In this document: positions 1-10,954 of the stretch, piece by piece
Position numbering within the stretch: the first letter of the stretch is position 1
Layout of the letters: the number at the start of each line of letters is the position of its first letter
NCBI RefSeq assembly: GCF_030272615.1
Contig: NC_081410.1
Location: forward strand, 568,809,152-568,873,151
Direction of reading: 5' to 3'
Source: Cryptomeria japonica
Taxonomy: Eukaryota; Streptophyta; Pinopsida; Cupressales; Cupressaceae
DNA length: 64,000 bases
Notes under the pieces: generated by a model
The model's database searches: none
The model's input: only the letters and a program-made list of their open reading frames with translations
What the model was told of the DNA's origin: nothing
Position numbers and translations under genes: made by a program

Positions 1-239
1 AGAATATACCAATGATTATTACTTCAAAATAAAGTGTCCACATGATGTCTTCGACATTACCAAGTGTCTTCCATGTTATTGCAGGTGTCGGTGAACATTA
101 TATCCTGCTGGTTAACCATATATCACTAATTGTTGCATAGTTTACTGTTTGCCGGTGAATGTTGCTGGATCTCCAAAGTAGGTGTATTTAGTAGGTGTTG
201 ACATCAATGACAAAACCATACCAAAATACCAACAATCAC
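1..239. other. Flank left of Gy1, unassigned
   Basis: No open reading frame or recognisable domain is seen. Around 197-230 the phrase 'tgttgacatcaatgacaaaac' minus its last base resembles the starts of the copia LTRs elsewhere in the window, so this is probably part of an older retrotransposon into which Gy1 inserted. It does not visibly continue the gag-like reading frame that resumes after 14308, so I cannot join the two flanks. Confidence 0.3.
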
Positions 240-594
240 TATTTTAAATATATTGAAAATCTTGCCTTTTTTGCTATTGGAGTCTGTCAAAATTCAGAAA
301 TTTGACCTTTGTCTGCAAGTTTATGGTTCTAAGGGTTTAGGGTTTTTGGGAATTTCAAAAGCATTTAAAAAAATAAACCTTTGTGTCGCTTTTTCTCCAA
401 ATCTTCTTTTTTCTCATTACCTTTTTCCACTTAAGTGGAAGGGTCATCGCATCATTGCAGAGGGGGCCCCTTTTAGGTCAAGGCTTAGTCAGGTTCTTAT
501 AATTCTGAAATATTTTGCAATATTTTCCTAAGTCCTAAGTCTTTCCTTTTAGCTATCGGGTTTCCTAAAGATTGAGCAAGTTTCTATTAGATCA

Positions 595-2300
595 GTGGTT
601 GTCATGAGATTGCAACATAAATTTACATGATGGAATATTTATCATGACCCAAGAGACCAAGTGGTGCGGCCCGTGAGAAGAGAACTGCCCAGGCAAGGTA
701 AAAGTTAGGCAAGTCGAAGAAAAATCGGATGGTTAGAAGGAAGATCTGATGGTTGTCATGAGACCACGACATAAAGGTGTGTGACAGTTATTTCTTGTGA
801 CCCAACGACAAATCACTAGCGGCGGGGCCAGACAGACAGTTAAAGAAGATAGTTAAAGCAGTGGCAGCTAAGTTCTGAAAGAAATTTAAAGATCGACTGG
901 TTAGTTCAAAATGATCAACGATTGTCGTGAGATCACAACATAAAGCTACTCGTTAGAATATCCATCGTGACCCAACGACAAAGAAGAGCTCCATTCTAGT
1001 AGTTAGTCTTGCCATGCTAAGGTGTTAGGGTAGGGACTCAGGAGCCAATCAGGGGGTACCACATGGTGACACGCGGCATGAGAGAAGCTCAGGAAAATCA
1101 AGTTAAAGATTGAGCAAGTCTGAGAATATCTGGCACTTGTTGCTGATCCGCCATGCAAAGTTGCCAAAATATTATCCTTTGTGGACTAGTGACTAGATGG
1201 TGGGGCCTGCTCTTAGAAAGCATTCTAAGTGTGTTAAAGTGTAGATAAGTTTTTGCATATCAACGGTTGTCACTATACTGTGACATAAAGTTTCTCGATC
1301 ATTATTCTTCACGGATAAGCGACCAAGTGGTGGGGCCCATGAGAAAGGCGGGTCTGACTGTCCAATGGCAGGTCCAAGTGGCAAACAGGTGGTAGTCAGG
1401 TGGCATGTCATTAAACTCATAAAGTGACTTTTCAAACAAACCTTGGCCACAATGGATCGTTAAAAGGATTCACTGAAAGCATCAGTTCCATCGACATAAA
1501 GTACATTGAAGAAATCATAATTGGTCTCGTCGATAAAATAAAAAGTATCAAGGAAACTACAAAATCCATGAGACATGTGAATAGCTCGCTGAGGGAGGAA
1601 GTTTGGCGGAAAGAATAATATCAAACAAACCAATGGAAACTTTAAGTGAAGTGGCGGATGAGGTGGCAAGTCAGAAGGTGGCTAGTTGGATGCGCGGACA
1701 AATCAGAAAGTGACACCCGACAAAAGGGAACAATTCAAAATAAGTTAAAGGTCGAGCAGATTGAAGAGGATCCAATGGCTATCGCTATACCATGAAGGAA
1801 AGTTGCATGATGAATACCCTTCGTGGACCAACGACCAGATGGTGGGACCCCTTCTAAAGTGGGTGGCTCAGGTAAGTTAAAGGGCGTGCTAGTTTTGTAT
1901 GATCTCACGGCTGTCACTGAACCACTATGAGGAGTAGCTCAACCATTATCAATCACAAATTAGCGACAAAGAAGGTCCAAGGTAAAAGGGTGGGTCTGGG
2001 TCAAGGTGAGGTGGTGGACAGGTGGCGCCCAAGTAAAATTCTGGGACTATCAATGACTGTCACTATACCGTGGTTGTGAAGTGCCCAAATTGTTATTCAT
2101 TCTAACTCAATGACACATCGCCAATAGTCCCGACGGTTAATTTTAATCTATCATGTGTTGGTGGTCAAAGTAGGTGGTTAAGTTGTGACTATTATTTAAA
2201 GCCCGAGTGATAATGAAGTGATCCAGTGACTTTTGTGATACCGTAATTGGAAATTTCTCATTTTGTAACCTTTGTGGATCAGCAACTAAAGGAAAAGTTC
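595..2300 (+). repeat. Diverged hairpin modules in Gy1 5' LTR
   Basis: A motif of the form TGTCRTGA-GA-TCACRACA followed by 'taaag' and, about 30 bp later, 'gacccaacgac' recurs at 600, 754, 923 and 1268, with weaker copies near 1778, 1905, 2055 and 2225. The arms pair with each other within each copy. The 3' LTR has the same series at 11314, 11467, 11623 and onward. The function is unknown; these could be protein-binding dyads or RNA hairpins. Confidence 0.6.
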
Positions 2301-2795
2301 TCAGAAGAAAGTTTCTCCAGGCCGTTGGCGCCAAAATTTGAATTTTCAAAAGGAATAATGGCAGAACTGTGTGGCTTCCTATCCAACATTGTTTTGAAAT
2401 GTAAACTTGCAGAGAGGTATTCAAGGGGATTTGCAGAGAAAATAAGTGCAGTTTTGTGATTTCTCTGGCAACAAGAATGGGAAATTAAGTATATGATGAA
2501 AGGGATAGGGTGAAGGAAGAATCAACTGACTCTGAAATATGCAGTAACGCTATGATAACCAGAAGCGGTTAGTTCTTGCAACAGTTTTTTGGATATCACA
2601 ATTCTTAAGAATCAAAGGCACTTGGCACTTGATCTGTGAATATTGAGTAGTCAGCTAGCCTTTCTCTGACTGGTTAACTAATTTGTTATGCTCCTTCTTC
2701 GATGGTAAATAATGTAACCTTTTTAGGGGGGATTATGGTTAGGATTTAAAATATTTGTTTTCTAGGGAAGTCTGAAGCTTTTCGCATTCATATCT

Positions 2796-2934
2796 CTATA
2801 AATGGATACCAGGACTACTTAGAGAAGAGATGCAAATTTTGTAGCTAAACTCTAGCAAAATTAACACAGATCATTTTCTTAAGCAATTTTGATTCAGATA
2901 TGTCAGACTTGTAATCTTTTGATGGAGAAATAAA
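2796..2934 (+). promoter_or_regulatory. Gy1 5' LTR: TATA box and poly(A) signal
   Basis: CTATAAAT at 2796-2803 is a good plant TATA box, and AATAAA lies at 2929-2934. Both are kept in the other LTR (13487 and 13619). The layout suggests transcription starts about 30 bp after the TATA box and that the poly(A) signal sits in the R region. This is inferred from motif position only. Confidence 0.55.
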
Positions 2935-3622
2935 TATACAGTCTAGAGGTTTTAAATTCAGATTTGTATTGTCTCTATGTGATTGTACTGGTGTTCATTT
3001 CATTTAAGTAATCAAGGATTGTTTATTTGAATGACTTGTTAAGCATTTAATGAAGTTTTTTTAAGTCTTTTCTTCAAGGAGGAATTATAAACGTACTTTG
3101 AACAAAGTCAGTGATATCAGTATTTTGGTGTGGATCTGATGATGAAGTCTGGTAAAGATTAGGAGCTTGTATATGTCAGGCATATACAAAGTTGATAGAT
3201 CATTAATTTGTGACTTGTGTACGAGTTTCTCTTGTTAGGTTGCAGTTTGTTGTAGATGACTGTATTGCTTAGATAAGGCACTGGTTTACCTGTTGGTTTT
3301 TTGATGCATTTTTGTGGCCCTTTTCAAATCAAATCAACTTTCCATTTATGTTTAGTTGTACCAGTCAGTAAGAAAAGTTTACAGGAATGTACACTAGTTT
3401 TCTGTAAACCTTTTACTATTTTTGTAAGAAAATAGTCATAAAAGGGTTCACCTGTCCAAGATTTTATAAGCTTAAAGTGTAGGAGGTTTCCTCTTTTGAA
3501 ACCTCATCTTGTTGTTTTTATTTCAAACTTTTTGTTGTCCTCTTCCATTGCAGCACAGAGGCAGTAACATTCACTTCTACAAGAGAGGAAATAGAGGTTT
3601 TCAAAATGAAAAACAACAAAAA

Positions 3623-3641
3623 TGGTGACTCTGTTGGTGAG
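3623..3641 (+). other. Gy1 primer binding site
   Basis: The LTR ends at 3618 and is followed after four A residues by TGGTGACTCTGTTGG. This resembles the tRNA-primed site I associate with Ogre/Tat elements (a tRNA-Arg type primer, by memory). The position directly after the LTR supports the call; the tRNA identity is not proven. Confidence 0.6.
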
Positions 3642-3708
3642 TAATCTAAAGATCTCTGGTATAGATTGCTGAATCAGATTGTAAGTGAGTTTTCCCATCT
3701 GAGTTACC

Positions 3709-3737
3709 ACAACAAAAATGGTGACTCTACTTGGGAG
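3709..3737 (+). repeat. Second copy of the Gy1 primer-site block
   Basis: The 20 bases acaacaaaaatggtgactct at 3613-3632 recur exactly at 3709-3728, 96 bp downstream, followed by 'acttgggaga'. The second copy agrees at least as well with the expected Tat-type primer site. It probably reflects a local duplication or an aberrant minus-strand start. Confidence 0.7.
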
Positions 3738-4127
3738 ATGTCAAATAAGATAAGTCTTATACTCTAGATTTGTGTCTTTATTGCATAAACGTGATTCACT
3801 GTGTTAAAATATATTTTATTGCCAAGATATTGGATGGCAACTCTGAAGTAAGGAAAAAACCAGTCTTCTTTTAGAAAAAATCACAGGCACTTCAAAAGGT
3901 TAGAAAGATGAATAGGGGAAGGAATACTAGGTCTTATATGAAGAAAAACCCTCAAAGAAGTTGCATGAAGGGTTACCTAAACCAGTCAAGAAGGGCTGGA
4001 AGGGAACTGTTATTCGTGATCAGTCAAATCAGTCATGGAAGTAGAAGAGTAGTCAAACAGGTAAGTCTTCTGAGCATCCTATATATGCAAGGTCCCATGC
4101 CTGTTCTCATGACTCTGACCATGATAT
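3738..4127 (+). other. Gy1 leader
   Basis: This is untranslated leader between the primer site and gag. A short open frame at 3908-4159 (rich in Arg/Lys/Ser) runs into the gag region in another frame and may be the decayed gag N-terminus. No other signal is seen. Confidence 0.4.
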
Positions 4128-5664
4128 TTGGGTTTTCATGCTGGCCTGTTTGGTACTAATGATGATATCCAGACCTTTCACCAAAGATTGTCTAATACCA
4201 GCGCTTCTGGGAGAGATAGGCATAGTACAAGTAAAAGGGTCAGTTCCATTCTGAAAACTATGGAAGGAAATATCAGTTTGATTGATATGGACCAGCTAAA
4301 TGTGTTGAATTCAGAGGAAACCTTGCCAGACCAAGATGAAGTATCCCAAGAAATTGAGGTTCTCAATAAGAGAGTACATCAATTGATTGGTATGAGAAAA
4401 AATAAGGAAAAGGAAAAGGAGAATGAAACCAAAGACAAACTTATTGAAAGAGAAATATTATTAAGACAAATTGCAGATCTTGAGTTGTTTTTTCAAGAAG
4501 AACCTAGGAGTGAAGAGAATGGTCCTGTTAAAAGAAATCTTGGATCCTAAAATTGATTCTGCACCTAAAGTTGCAGCATAGCCTAGTAAGGAGGTTCACA
4601 ATGATCTGCAACTTAACATACCTGTTATTGACAAAGGGAAGCAGAAAGAAGTGGAGAATAGGTCTGCGGATCTAGTGTCAGGAAGTGCAAAAGGACCCCA
4701 GGGAATGACTTTGAATGAGATTGAGGTAGAAAGGATAAGGCAAGAAAATGAAAACCTGAAAAGGGAGTTAGAAAAGGCTGAAATAGAAGCACTTAATGCT
4801 GAGTTCAGAAGAAAGATACATTTCTTAAAATCTCCTCCTATAACTTTCCCACTTGTAGATCAAAGTAATTTTACATATCAACATACTTCTGCCTATCTGT
4901 TGAATACTCAACCAATGATACAAACAAATGCTACCCCAAATAATTTTGTTGTTCCCTCAAGTACAATTCTAGCAAACCAAACTAGTCATGGACTATGCCA
5001 TAATCAAAGTCACCAAACTCCTAGAGCAGGTGGTTCAGGCCCAAGGGTGAATACTAAAAATAACTTTGCTGGAAATCAGTTTCAAAGGAGACCTATAAAT
5101 GTTGAGTTGTATAGGTAGTTGTATTTTGATGGAATTCCAGGATATCCAAACTGTGTCCCTATTGAAATGAGGGATAGACTCCAGAAGTTTGTTGGGAACA
5201 ATGCTATCAGTGTTGAAGAGCATCTGAAATCTTTTGGTGAAATGATTAATGACTATGAAATTGGTGATGAGGATGTCATCATGAAGTTGTTTGTGCAATC
5301 TTTGATTGAGGATGCTAGAGATTGGTACAGAGGGTTACTTGTAGATAGCATTAGTTCTTGGGAGGAATTCAATTATCACTTTAAAGAGAAATATGGAGAT
5401 AAGACAAATGTGAGCTTCATGCTCAATGAATTTAACAATATCAGGAAATCTGATAATGAGGTTGTTACATATTTTAATGCACAGTTTCAAAAGGCAATGC
5501 ACAGTCTCCTTCAATGTATGAGGTTAGATGAGGGTGCATGTCTAACCACTTATTGCAATGCCTTTGATCGTAAGATGGCTTACATTCTCAGAGATAAGAA
5601 CCCACATAGTTTAAGAGATTCTTTCAGAATAACAATCAACATAGAGAGTAATAGAAAAGCATAA
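4128..5664 (+). pseudogene. Gy1 gag (capsid), broken
   Basis: Three open segments (4128-4550, 4651-5118, 5119-5664) form a decayed gag. The first two hold Lys/Glu-rich predicted coiled coil (around 4380-4500 and 4720-4800). The third is a Retrotrans_gag-type capsid segment: DARDWYRGLL, then SSWEEFNYHFKEKYGD, then NEVVTYFNAQFQKAMHSLL. Gag packages element RNA in cytoplasmic particles. A frameshift near 4545 and a TAG at 5116-5118 (Gln expected) break the frame. It lies directly upstream of protease, as expected for gypsy. Confidence 0.75.
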
Positions 5665-6798
5665 GGTAAAGTGGGAAGGACTGATGGAAGATTGTGGCAG
5701 GAATAAAAATCACAACAAAATAAATCCTCTAAAGAAGAGGATAAAATAGAGAAATTAATGACTATTGTAAAGGATCTTATTGCTAAAGTAAGTAAACCGA
5801 AGAAGCCTCACTACAACTGGCAAGATAGACCTGCTAGATTGCATGATATGCCATATAACACTACATTGAAAGATGGCAAGCCTGTGCAAGATAGATCAAA
5901 AGGCACACAAAATCAAGACACCCCTGATCCTTTAAAGGGGGGAAGTGTACATAATATGGAAAATACCCCTTTGTGTATGGAATGTGATAGGCCACATTCC
6001 CCTTATCAGTGTGTTGTGGCTCAAGCTCTGAATGAATCCATGAGAAATGAGGGTGAACCTACAATCAATATGTTTGAGTATATTGTGGACAGTGACTAGG
6101 AGTCTTTTGAAGATGAAGCAAGTGAATATGGTGTATCAAGAAGCAATGCAAATTTCCAAAGACAATTGACAATTGACTGGCATCCCACTTTGAATGTAGT
6201 CACAATACAAGATCAAGAGATTTATCTTAGGAGACCTAGTGAGGAGGAAGTCAAGAATCTTACTAAGGCTACAATAGCCAAAGCTAAGCATAACTATAAT
6301 CTGAGAAGCAACAAAGATGATGAAGATAAGGGTAAGCCTGGTTTTATGTTTTTTAAAGAAATTTCTTCTAAGAGGACCACTGAAAACAAAACTCCTATCA
6401 AAGATAGTCAGGGTAAAAGTGATCGGTCAAGTAATTCAGGGAAACTTGATATTGTTGATACCGCTGGTAATAAGGTAGAGACTACTGGTGACAAGAGAAC
6501 AAGTCACCAAAAGATAGAGAAGGTTAAAGCTCATGCTGAGTCTAATGTTAATACTGCTTTTGATATGACCCAAGCTTTAACATAGATGAAAGTTTCAGTA
6601 CCTTTGATAGAGCTATTGAAAATGAAAGAACATTGAGAGGCTGTTTTTTCTTTGATTTCAAGTATATCAGATGTGGATACTTCTTCTAAAAAGGGAAATG
6701 TAAAAGATGAGAAGGATCAAGAACAAAAGGTCAGAAAAGTTTATGTGGGAACCACTATTAATCAGGAACCATCTTAGATTGATCCCTTTTATGTCACA
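5665..6798 (+). pseudogene. Gy1 gag C-terminus / linker, broken
   Basis: Open stretches at 5758-6099 and 6166-6585 continue the gag-pol frame after two TAA codons near 5664-5706 and a TAG near 6099. The first stretch contains CMECDRPHSPYQC, a Cys/His cluster that may be a derived nucleic-acid-binding knuckle (spacing C-x2-C-x3-H-x4-C). The rest is Lys/Glu/Ser-rich linker without a domain I recognise. Confidence 0.55.
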
Positions 6799-7190
6799 TT
6801 GTTAGTAAATAACAGATTGATAAAAAATGGCATGATAGATTCTGGTGCAGTTGCTAATGTAATGCCTTATGGGGTTATGAGAGAACTAGCTTTGTCAGTA
6901 CACACTTCATATGGGAGGTGTTATGCTATGGATAATAGAGAAGTGCCTATTGTGGGTACTATGAAAGATAGAGAAGTAAAAATAGCAGCATTCCCTTAAG
7001 CTACTTATAAAATGGATGTAATAGTCACAGACACCAAGCCCCATTATGACATGCTTTTGTCTAGACAGTGGGCTGTTGCTGTTGGAGGACATCTTCAGCT
7101 AGATTTATCATATGCAACTATCCTAGTGAATGGGAATTCAGGAAAATTATACATAGAACCAGTGCCCCAGTGGTTATTGAAAAAATAGAC
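6799..7190 (+). pseudogene. Gy1 aspartic protease, broken
   Basis: The reading frame has MIDSGAVANVMPYGVMREL, with D-S-G as the catalytic triad of retropepsin-like proteases. After a TAG/TAA-type break at 6999 it continues with HYDMLLSRQWAVAV, equivalent to the common YDxLLGRxW segment of plant gypsy proteases. It would cleave the Gag-Pol polyprotein. It sits between gag and the first RNase H domain. Confidence 0.65.
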
Positions 7191-7259
7191 CCAAACATGC
7201 TTAATTGCATGATAGATGTAGATCTTGATAACTTGAGGATTGAATCCATTTAGCCTTAG

Positions 7260-7784
7260 TTGAAGAATAATGATCCTATTGTTGATGAGCTGAAATCCCA
7301 ACAAGAAGGCCTATGGCAGATGTATTTTGATGGAGCTTACTCTAAAGAAGGGTCTGGAGCAGGAGTTCTCTTTATTTCCCCATCAGGTATTACCTTCAAG
7401 TATTCTTTTCTGTTGGCATTCCAATGTACAAATAACGCAGCTGAGTACGAGGCTTTGTTATTAGGATTAGAAATTGCTAAAAGACATGGGATCAAGTTCT
7501 TAAGGGTTTATGGAGACTCTGAACTTGTAGTGTCTCAGATAAGGTCAAGGTATGCATCTAAAAATGACAAGTTAGAAAAGTACAAGCATGTTGTTTGGGA
7601 TGTCATTGAACACTTTGATGCATTTTCCATTGATTGGATTGAAAGGTCTAAGAACATTATGGCAGATTTTTTAGCTAATGTTGCATTAAAGAATGATGAT
7701 GTAAAATTGACTGGAGTTTCAATAATTGAGACAAAAGCCAGACCAGCCATCCCAGATAATGTGTACAATTGGAAAGTTTTTTAG
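7260..7784 (+). pseudogene. Gy1 archaeal-type RNase H (aRNH), upstream of RT
   Basis: An open 174-codon segment holds a type-I RNase H of the archaeal/plant aRNH class: MYFDGAYSKEGSGAG (first Asp), NNAAEYEALLLG (Glu), VYGDSELVV (second Asp), and near the C-end SKNIMADFLANVA. All three visible catalytic acids are kept. Its role would be to degrade the RNA of RNA/DNA hybrids. In Tat elements this domain is normally after RT and the first RNase H, as it is in Gy2 of this window. Here it lies between protease and RT. The segment has no internal stop but is flanked by stops, so it is part of a dead polyprotein. Confidence 0.8.
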
Positions 7785-8910
7785 GATGATAAAGACATCC
7801 TTAGATTTGTACATTGCATAGATGACTATGAAGGTCAAAAGATTGATTGTAATGCATTGGTGGAGGTAGTAGATGGACAGGAAACAATTTTTGGAAGTGA
7901 CATAGTGCAATTAGAGACAAATGAAATACCCAGGGGACTAGTTGAACTAGAGGGTATGTTCAATTACAGTGATGGTCACTTACATCAAGCATCATCTAAA
8001 AAGTTGGAGGATTTAGAAGAGGTATACTTGGGGACAAAATCTTCCCCTAAGTTAGTGTATATCGAGAGAAACTTGTCTCCCCATATTAAGACTAACCTCC
8101 TTAATTTTCTAAGGAAGTAAAAACATGTTTTTTCTTGGTCCTATGAGGATTTGAAGGCATATAGACAAGACTTATTTCAACATGAAATACCTTTGCATCC
8201 TGATGCTAAGCCTTTTAGACAAAATCAAAGACCCATTAACCCCCTCCTAGAGCCCAAGATGCAACAAGAGTTGATTAAGCTGAGAGAAGGGGGGATTATA
8301 AAGCCTATAAGGCATTCTTCATGGGTATCAAATTTAGTGCCTGTGAGAGAAAAGAATGGGGACATAAGGCTATGTGTGGATTTTAAGAACTTAAATGTTG
8401 CCTCCCTTATTTAGATAAGTATTCATCCCCAAACATGGAAGTCATGTTACAAAAGGTAACTAGTTGTGATTTACTATCAATGATGGATGGATTTTCTGGT
8501 TACAATTAGGTATTAGTGAAAGAATCTGAGTAGTTCAAGACTGCTTTTACTACCCCTTGGGGAACCTATGTGTATGTAAGAATGTCATTTGGTTTGAAGA
8601 ATGTTGGTGCAACTTTTCAGAGGGCTATGGATGTAGCCTTCAAGGAATTTATTAATATCATAATGGTTGTCTACCAGGATGATTTGACATGTTTCTCAAA
8701 GAAGGAAGATGACCATTGTGGTCATTTAGAAAAAATATATTGCAAGGCCTTGGAGTTTCGTGTATCTTTAAATCCAAAGAAATGCCACTTTGTTGTAACT
8801 GAAGGAAAGTTACCAGGGCACATTGTATCTAAGGAAGGAGTTAGAATTGACCCTGAAAGAATTGAGGCTATCAACGGGGTGCTTGAACCAAAAAATATTA
8901 AAGGAATTTA
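7785..8910 (+). pseudogene. Gy1 reverse transcriptase, broken
   Basis: The open pieces 7857-8120, 8151-8414 and 8570-8911 form an RT. The N-terminal approach has EEVYLGTKSSPKL. Fingers/palm motifs follow: GGIIKPIRHSSWVSNLVPV, RLCVDFKNLN, FKTAFTTPWG (reconstructed across a TAG at about 8530), MSFGLKNVGATFQRAM, and VYQDDLTCFSKK as the catalytic YxDD (YQDD) box, then LNPKKCHF. In-frame stops at about 8118, 8412, 8508, 8530 and 8909 stand mostly where Gln is expected. It synthesises element cDNA in functional relatives. Confidence 0.8.
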
Positions 8911-9538
8911 GTCTTTTTTGGGTAAAGTAAACTTTGTCAGGAGATTTATTGCAAATTTTTCTGAAATTGTTAAGCCCATTGTGAAGCTTTTGAAGAAGGA
9001 TGCCAAGTTTGTTTGGGATGATGAGGCAACACTAGCATTTGATAAGATTAAATAGGCTATTCAAGAAGCCCCAGTGCTTAAGTCCCCTGACTATAGTAAG
9101 CCTTTTTCACTATTTTATTTTGCTTCATATCATACTATAGTAGCGGTACTATTACAGAAAGATGGTGAAGGTTATTAAAATCTAATTGCCTTCTACAACA
9201 AATCATTGCAAGATACTGAACTGAAATATGAAATTATGGAAAAATAGTCATATGCTTTAGTTAAGGCTGTTAAAGTATTTAGGCCTTATCTGGTAAATGC
9301 CCAAATTGTAGCCTATGTACCACATGCAGTTGTGAAAGACATCATGTCCCAATTTGAAGTAACTGGAAAGAGATGTAGATGGATAAGTAGAATACAAGAA
9401 TTTGATCTTGAGATCAAAATCACAAAGCTGGTGAGAGGTTTAGGCTTAGCCAAGTTAATGACTGAGACAAACTTTGAGGATATTGACATAAATAATGTTG
9501 AGGTTGAAGATGTTATGGTTACTAGTATTGAGAGGTAG
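8911..9538 (+). pseudogene. Gy1 RNase H (canonical, degenerate)
   Basis: The frame runs on from RT: SFLGKVNFVRRFIANFSE, then the FSLFYFASYHTIVAVLLQKDG segment (20 or fewer residues each read separately), then the SYALVKAVKVFRPYL helix. Where a working gypsy RNase H has an Asp in the first strand (LYxDAS), this copy reads FYFAS, so the first catalytic acid is missing. TAG/TAA codons at about 8909, 9053, 9176 and 9246 break it. The intact-looking aRNH at 7260-7784 may have taken over the activity in the ancestor. Confidence 0.65.
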
Positions 9539-10791
9539 CCATGGTATTCAGATATAGTATACTTCTTGAAGAATGCCTCATGTCCAGAAGGTATGACACA
9601 CAACCAAAAGAGAACACTAAAGTTAAAATCACATAAATATGTTCTTATTCAGGGAGACCTGTATGGGAGGAACAATGATGGGATGCTATTGGTTTATCTG
9701 GATGAATTCCAAGCTGAGAAGGTTCTAAAAGAGATGCATAATGGGGTATGCGGAGGCCATTGTTTAGCTAAGACTATTGCTGGTAGGATAATCAAAGAAG
9801 GGTATTATTGGCCAACTTTGTTCAAAGATGCTCATAAGTATGTTCAAAAATGTGATCCTTGTCAAAGGTTCTCTTCTAAACTAAAGTATGTTGGTTCTTT
9901 GCCTTTGAATCCTATTATAGTTGAAGCCCCTTTTGTTCAATGGGGCATTGATTTTATTGGAGAGATAATAGAAAAATCAAGCAGGGGTCATAGATGGATC
10001 CTAGTGGCTATAGATTATTTCACCAAGTGAATTGAAGCCATACCTACCAAACAGGCCACTAGTAACTAGTCATCAAGTTTTTGATGGATAATATAATAAC
10101 AAGGTTTGGTGTGCCTACTAAAATGGTCATGGACAATGCCATGTGCTTTAGGACTGAGGAGTTTGCAGAGTTTTGTGCTAAGTATGAGATTATTATATCA
10201 TACTCTTCACCATACCACCCACAGGGAAATGGCCAAGTAGAATCAAGTAATAAAAGTCTCCTCAATATTATCAAGAAGATCTTAGAGGAAAATAAAAGGT
10301 CCTGGGATCAAAAGCTCGGGCTATCTTTATGGGCTGATAGGGTGACTATAAAAAAGGCCATTGGTACATCCCCTTTTGAGCTGGTTTATGGAGTGAAAGC
10401 TAGACTACTTGTGAATAATTTGCTTCCAGATTACAATTTCTTGCAGATTGAAGAATTAGAAATGTCTGAGCCCATGGAAGAAAGAATGATTCACTTAGTA
10501 GAGCTGGAAGAAATGAGGACTACAGCCCATAAAAGGAATATGAAACTCTAATTACAGTCAAAGTACCTTTTGGATAAAAGGACTAGTATAAGAAAATTCC
10601 AAATTGGTGATATGGTGTTGCAGTGGAATGCAAGAGATCAAGACAAAGGTAAGCACAAGAAATTTGAATCACTGTGGATAGGCCCTTTGATCATTTTTTA
10701 TGTTAATTGAAAAGATTCCTATTTCCTTCAAAGATTGAATGGTGAGTTACAGGAACTACTAGTGCATGGATAGTTTCTAAAATAATATTTC
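9539..10791 (+). pseudogene. Gy1 integrase, broken
   Basis: An HHCC zinc domain is visible: H-NGVCGG-H followed by the CDPC pair (9736-9870). The catalytic core has WGIDFIGEI (first Asp), MVMDNAMCF (second Asp; usual form is SDNGT, so this is altered) and GQVESSNKSL (Glu). A C-terminal FQIGDMVLQWN segment follows at about 10598. Stops: TAG at 9536-9538, TGA at 10028 (Trp expected), TAG near 10069, TAA near 10551. It would insert cDNA into the genome. It is the last pol domain, as in all gypsy elements. Confidence 0.78.
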
Positions 10792-10954
10792 TCATGATTT
10801 TTACATGAACATTAGTTTAGGTTTTCTTTTGTTTGTTCTGCTTTGTTTTAGTTTTCTTTTGTTGGGGCTTTGTTGGTTTGCGTTCCAGAGTTTTTGCGAG
10901 ATTCTTGTGTTGGTCTTGCATCCAACCATCCCTAGTTAGAGCCGTTGTTCTCAT
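10792..10954 (+). other. Gy1 3' untranslated stretch
   Basis: T-rich DNA between integrase and the 3' LTR. I see no purine tract at its right edge, which is odd because plus-strand priming needs one. Either the LTR really starts further upstream and the outer part of the 5' LTR is lost, or the tract has decayed. Confidence 0.4.

Larger units (their letters stand above)
240..3618 (+). repeat. Gy1 5' LTR (about 3.38 kb)
   Basis: Homology with 10955-14308 begins at the shared 'ttttaaatat' and ends at 'aacaaca', directly before the primer binding site. The repeat is unusually long for a plant gypsy LTR, though long LTRs are known in Tat/Ogre-type elements. It contains a series of diverged modules of about 155-170 bp from about 595 to 2300, each with a short imperfect palindrome, then a TATA box and a poly(A) signal near 2.8-2.9 kb. 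Small reading frames inside it (for example 253-531) are not conserved in the other LTR and are not genes. Confidence 0.88.

Noticed and set aside
253-531. 92-codon frame in the Gy1 LTR
   Set aside because: The equivalent part of the other LTR is not open, and the protein is low complexity without a motif.
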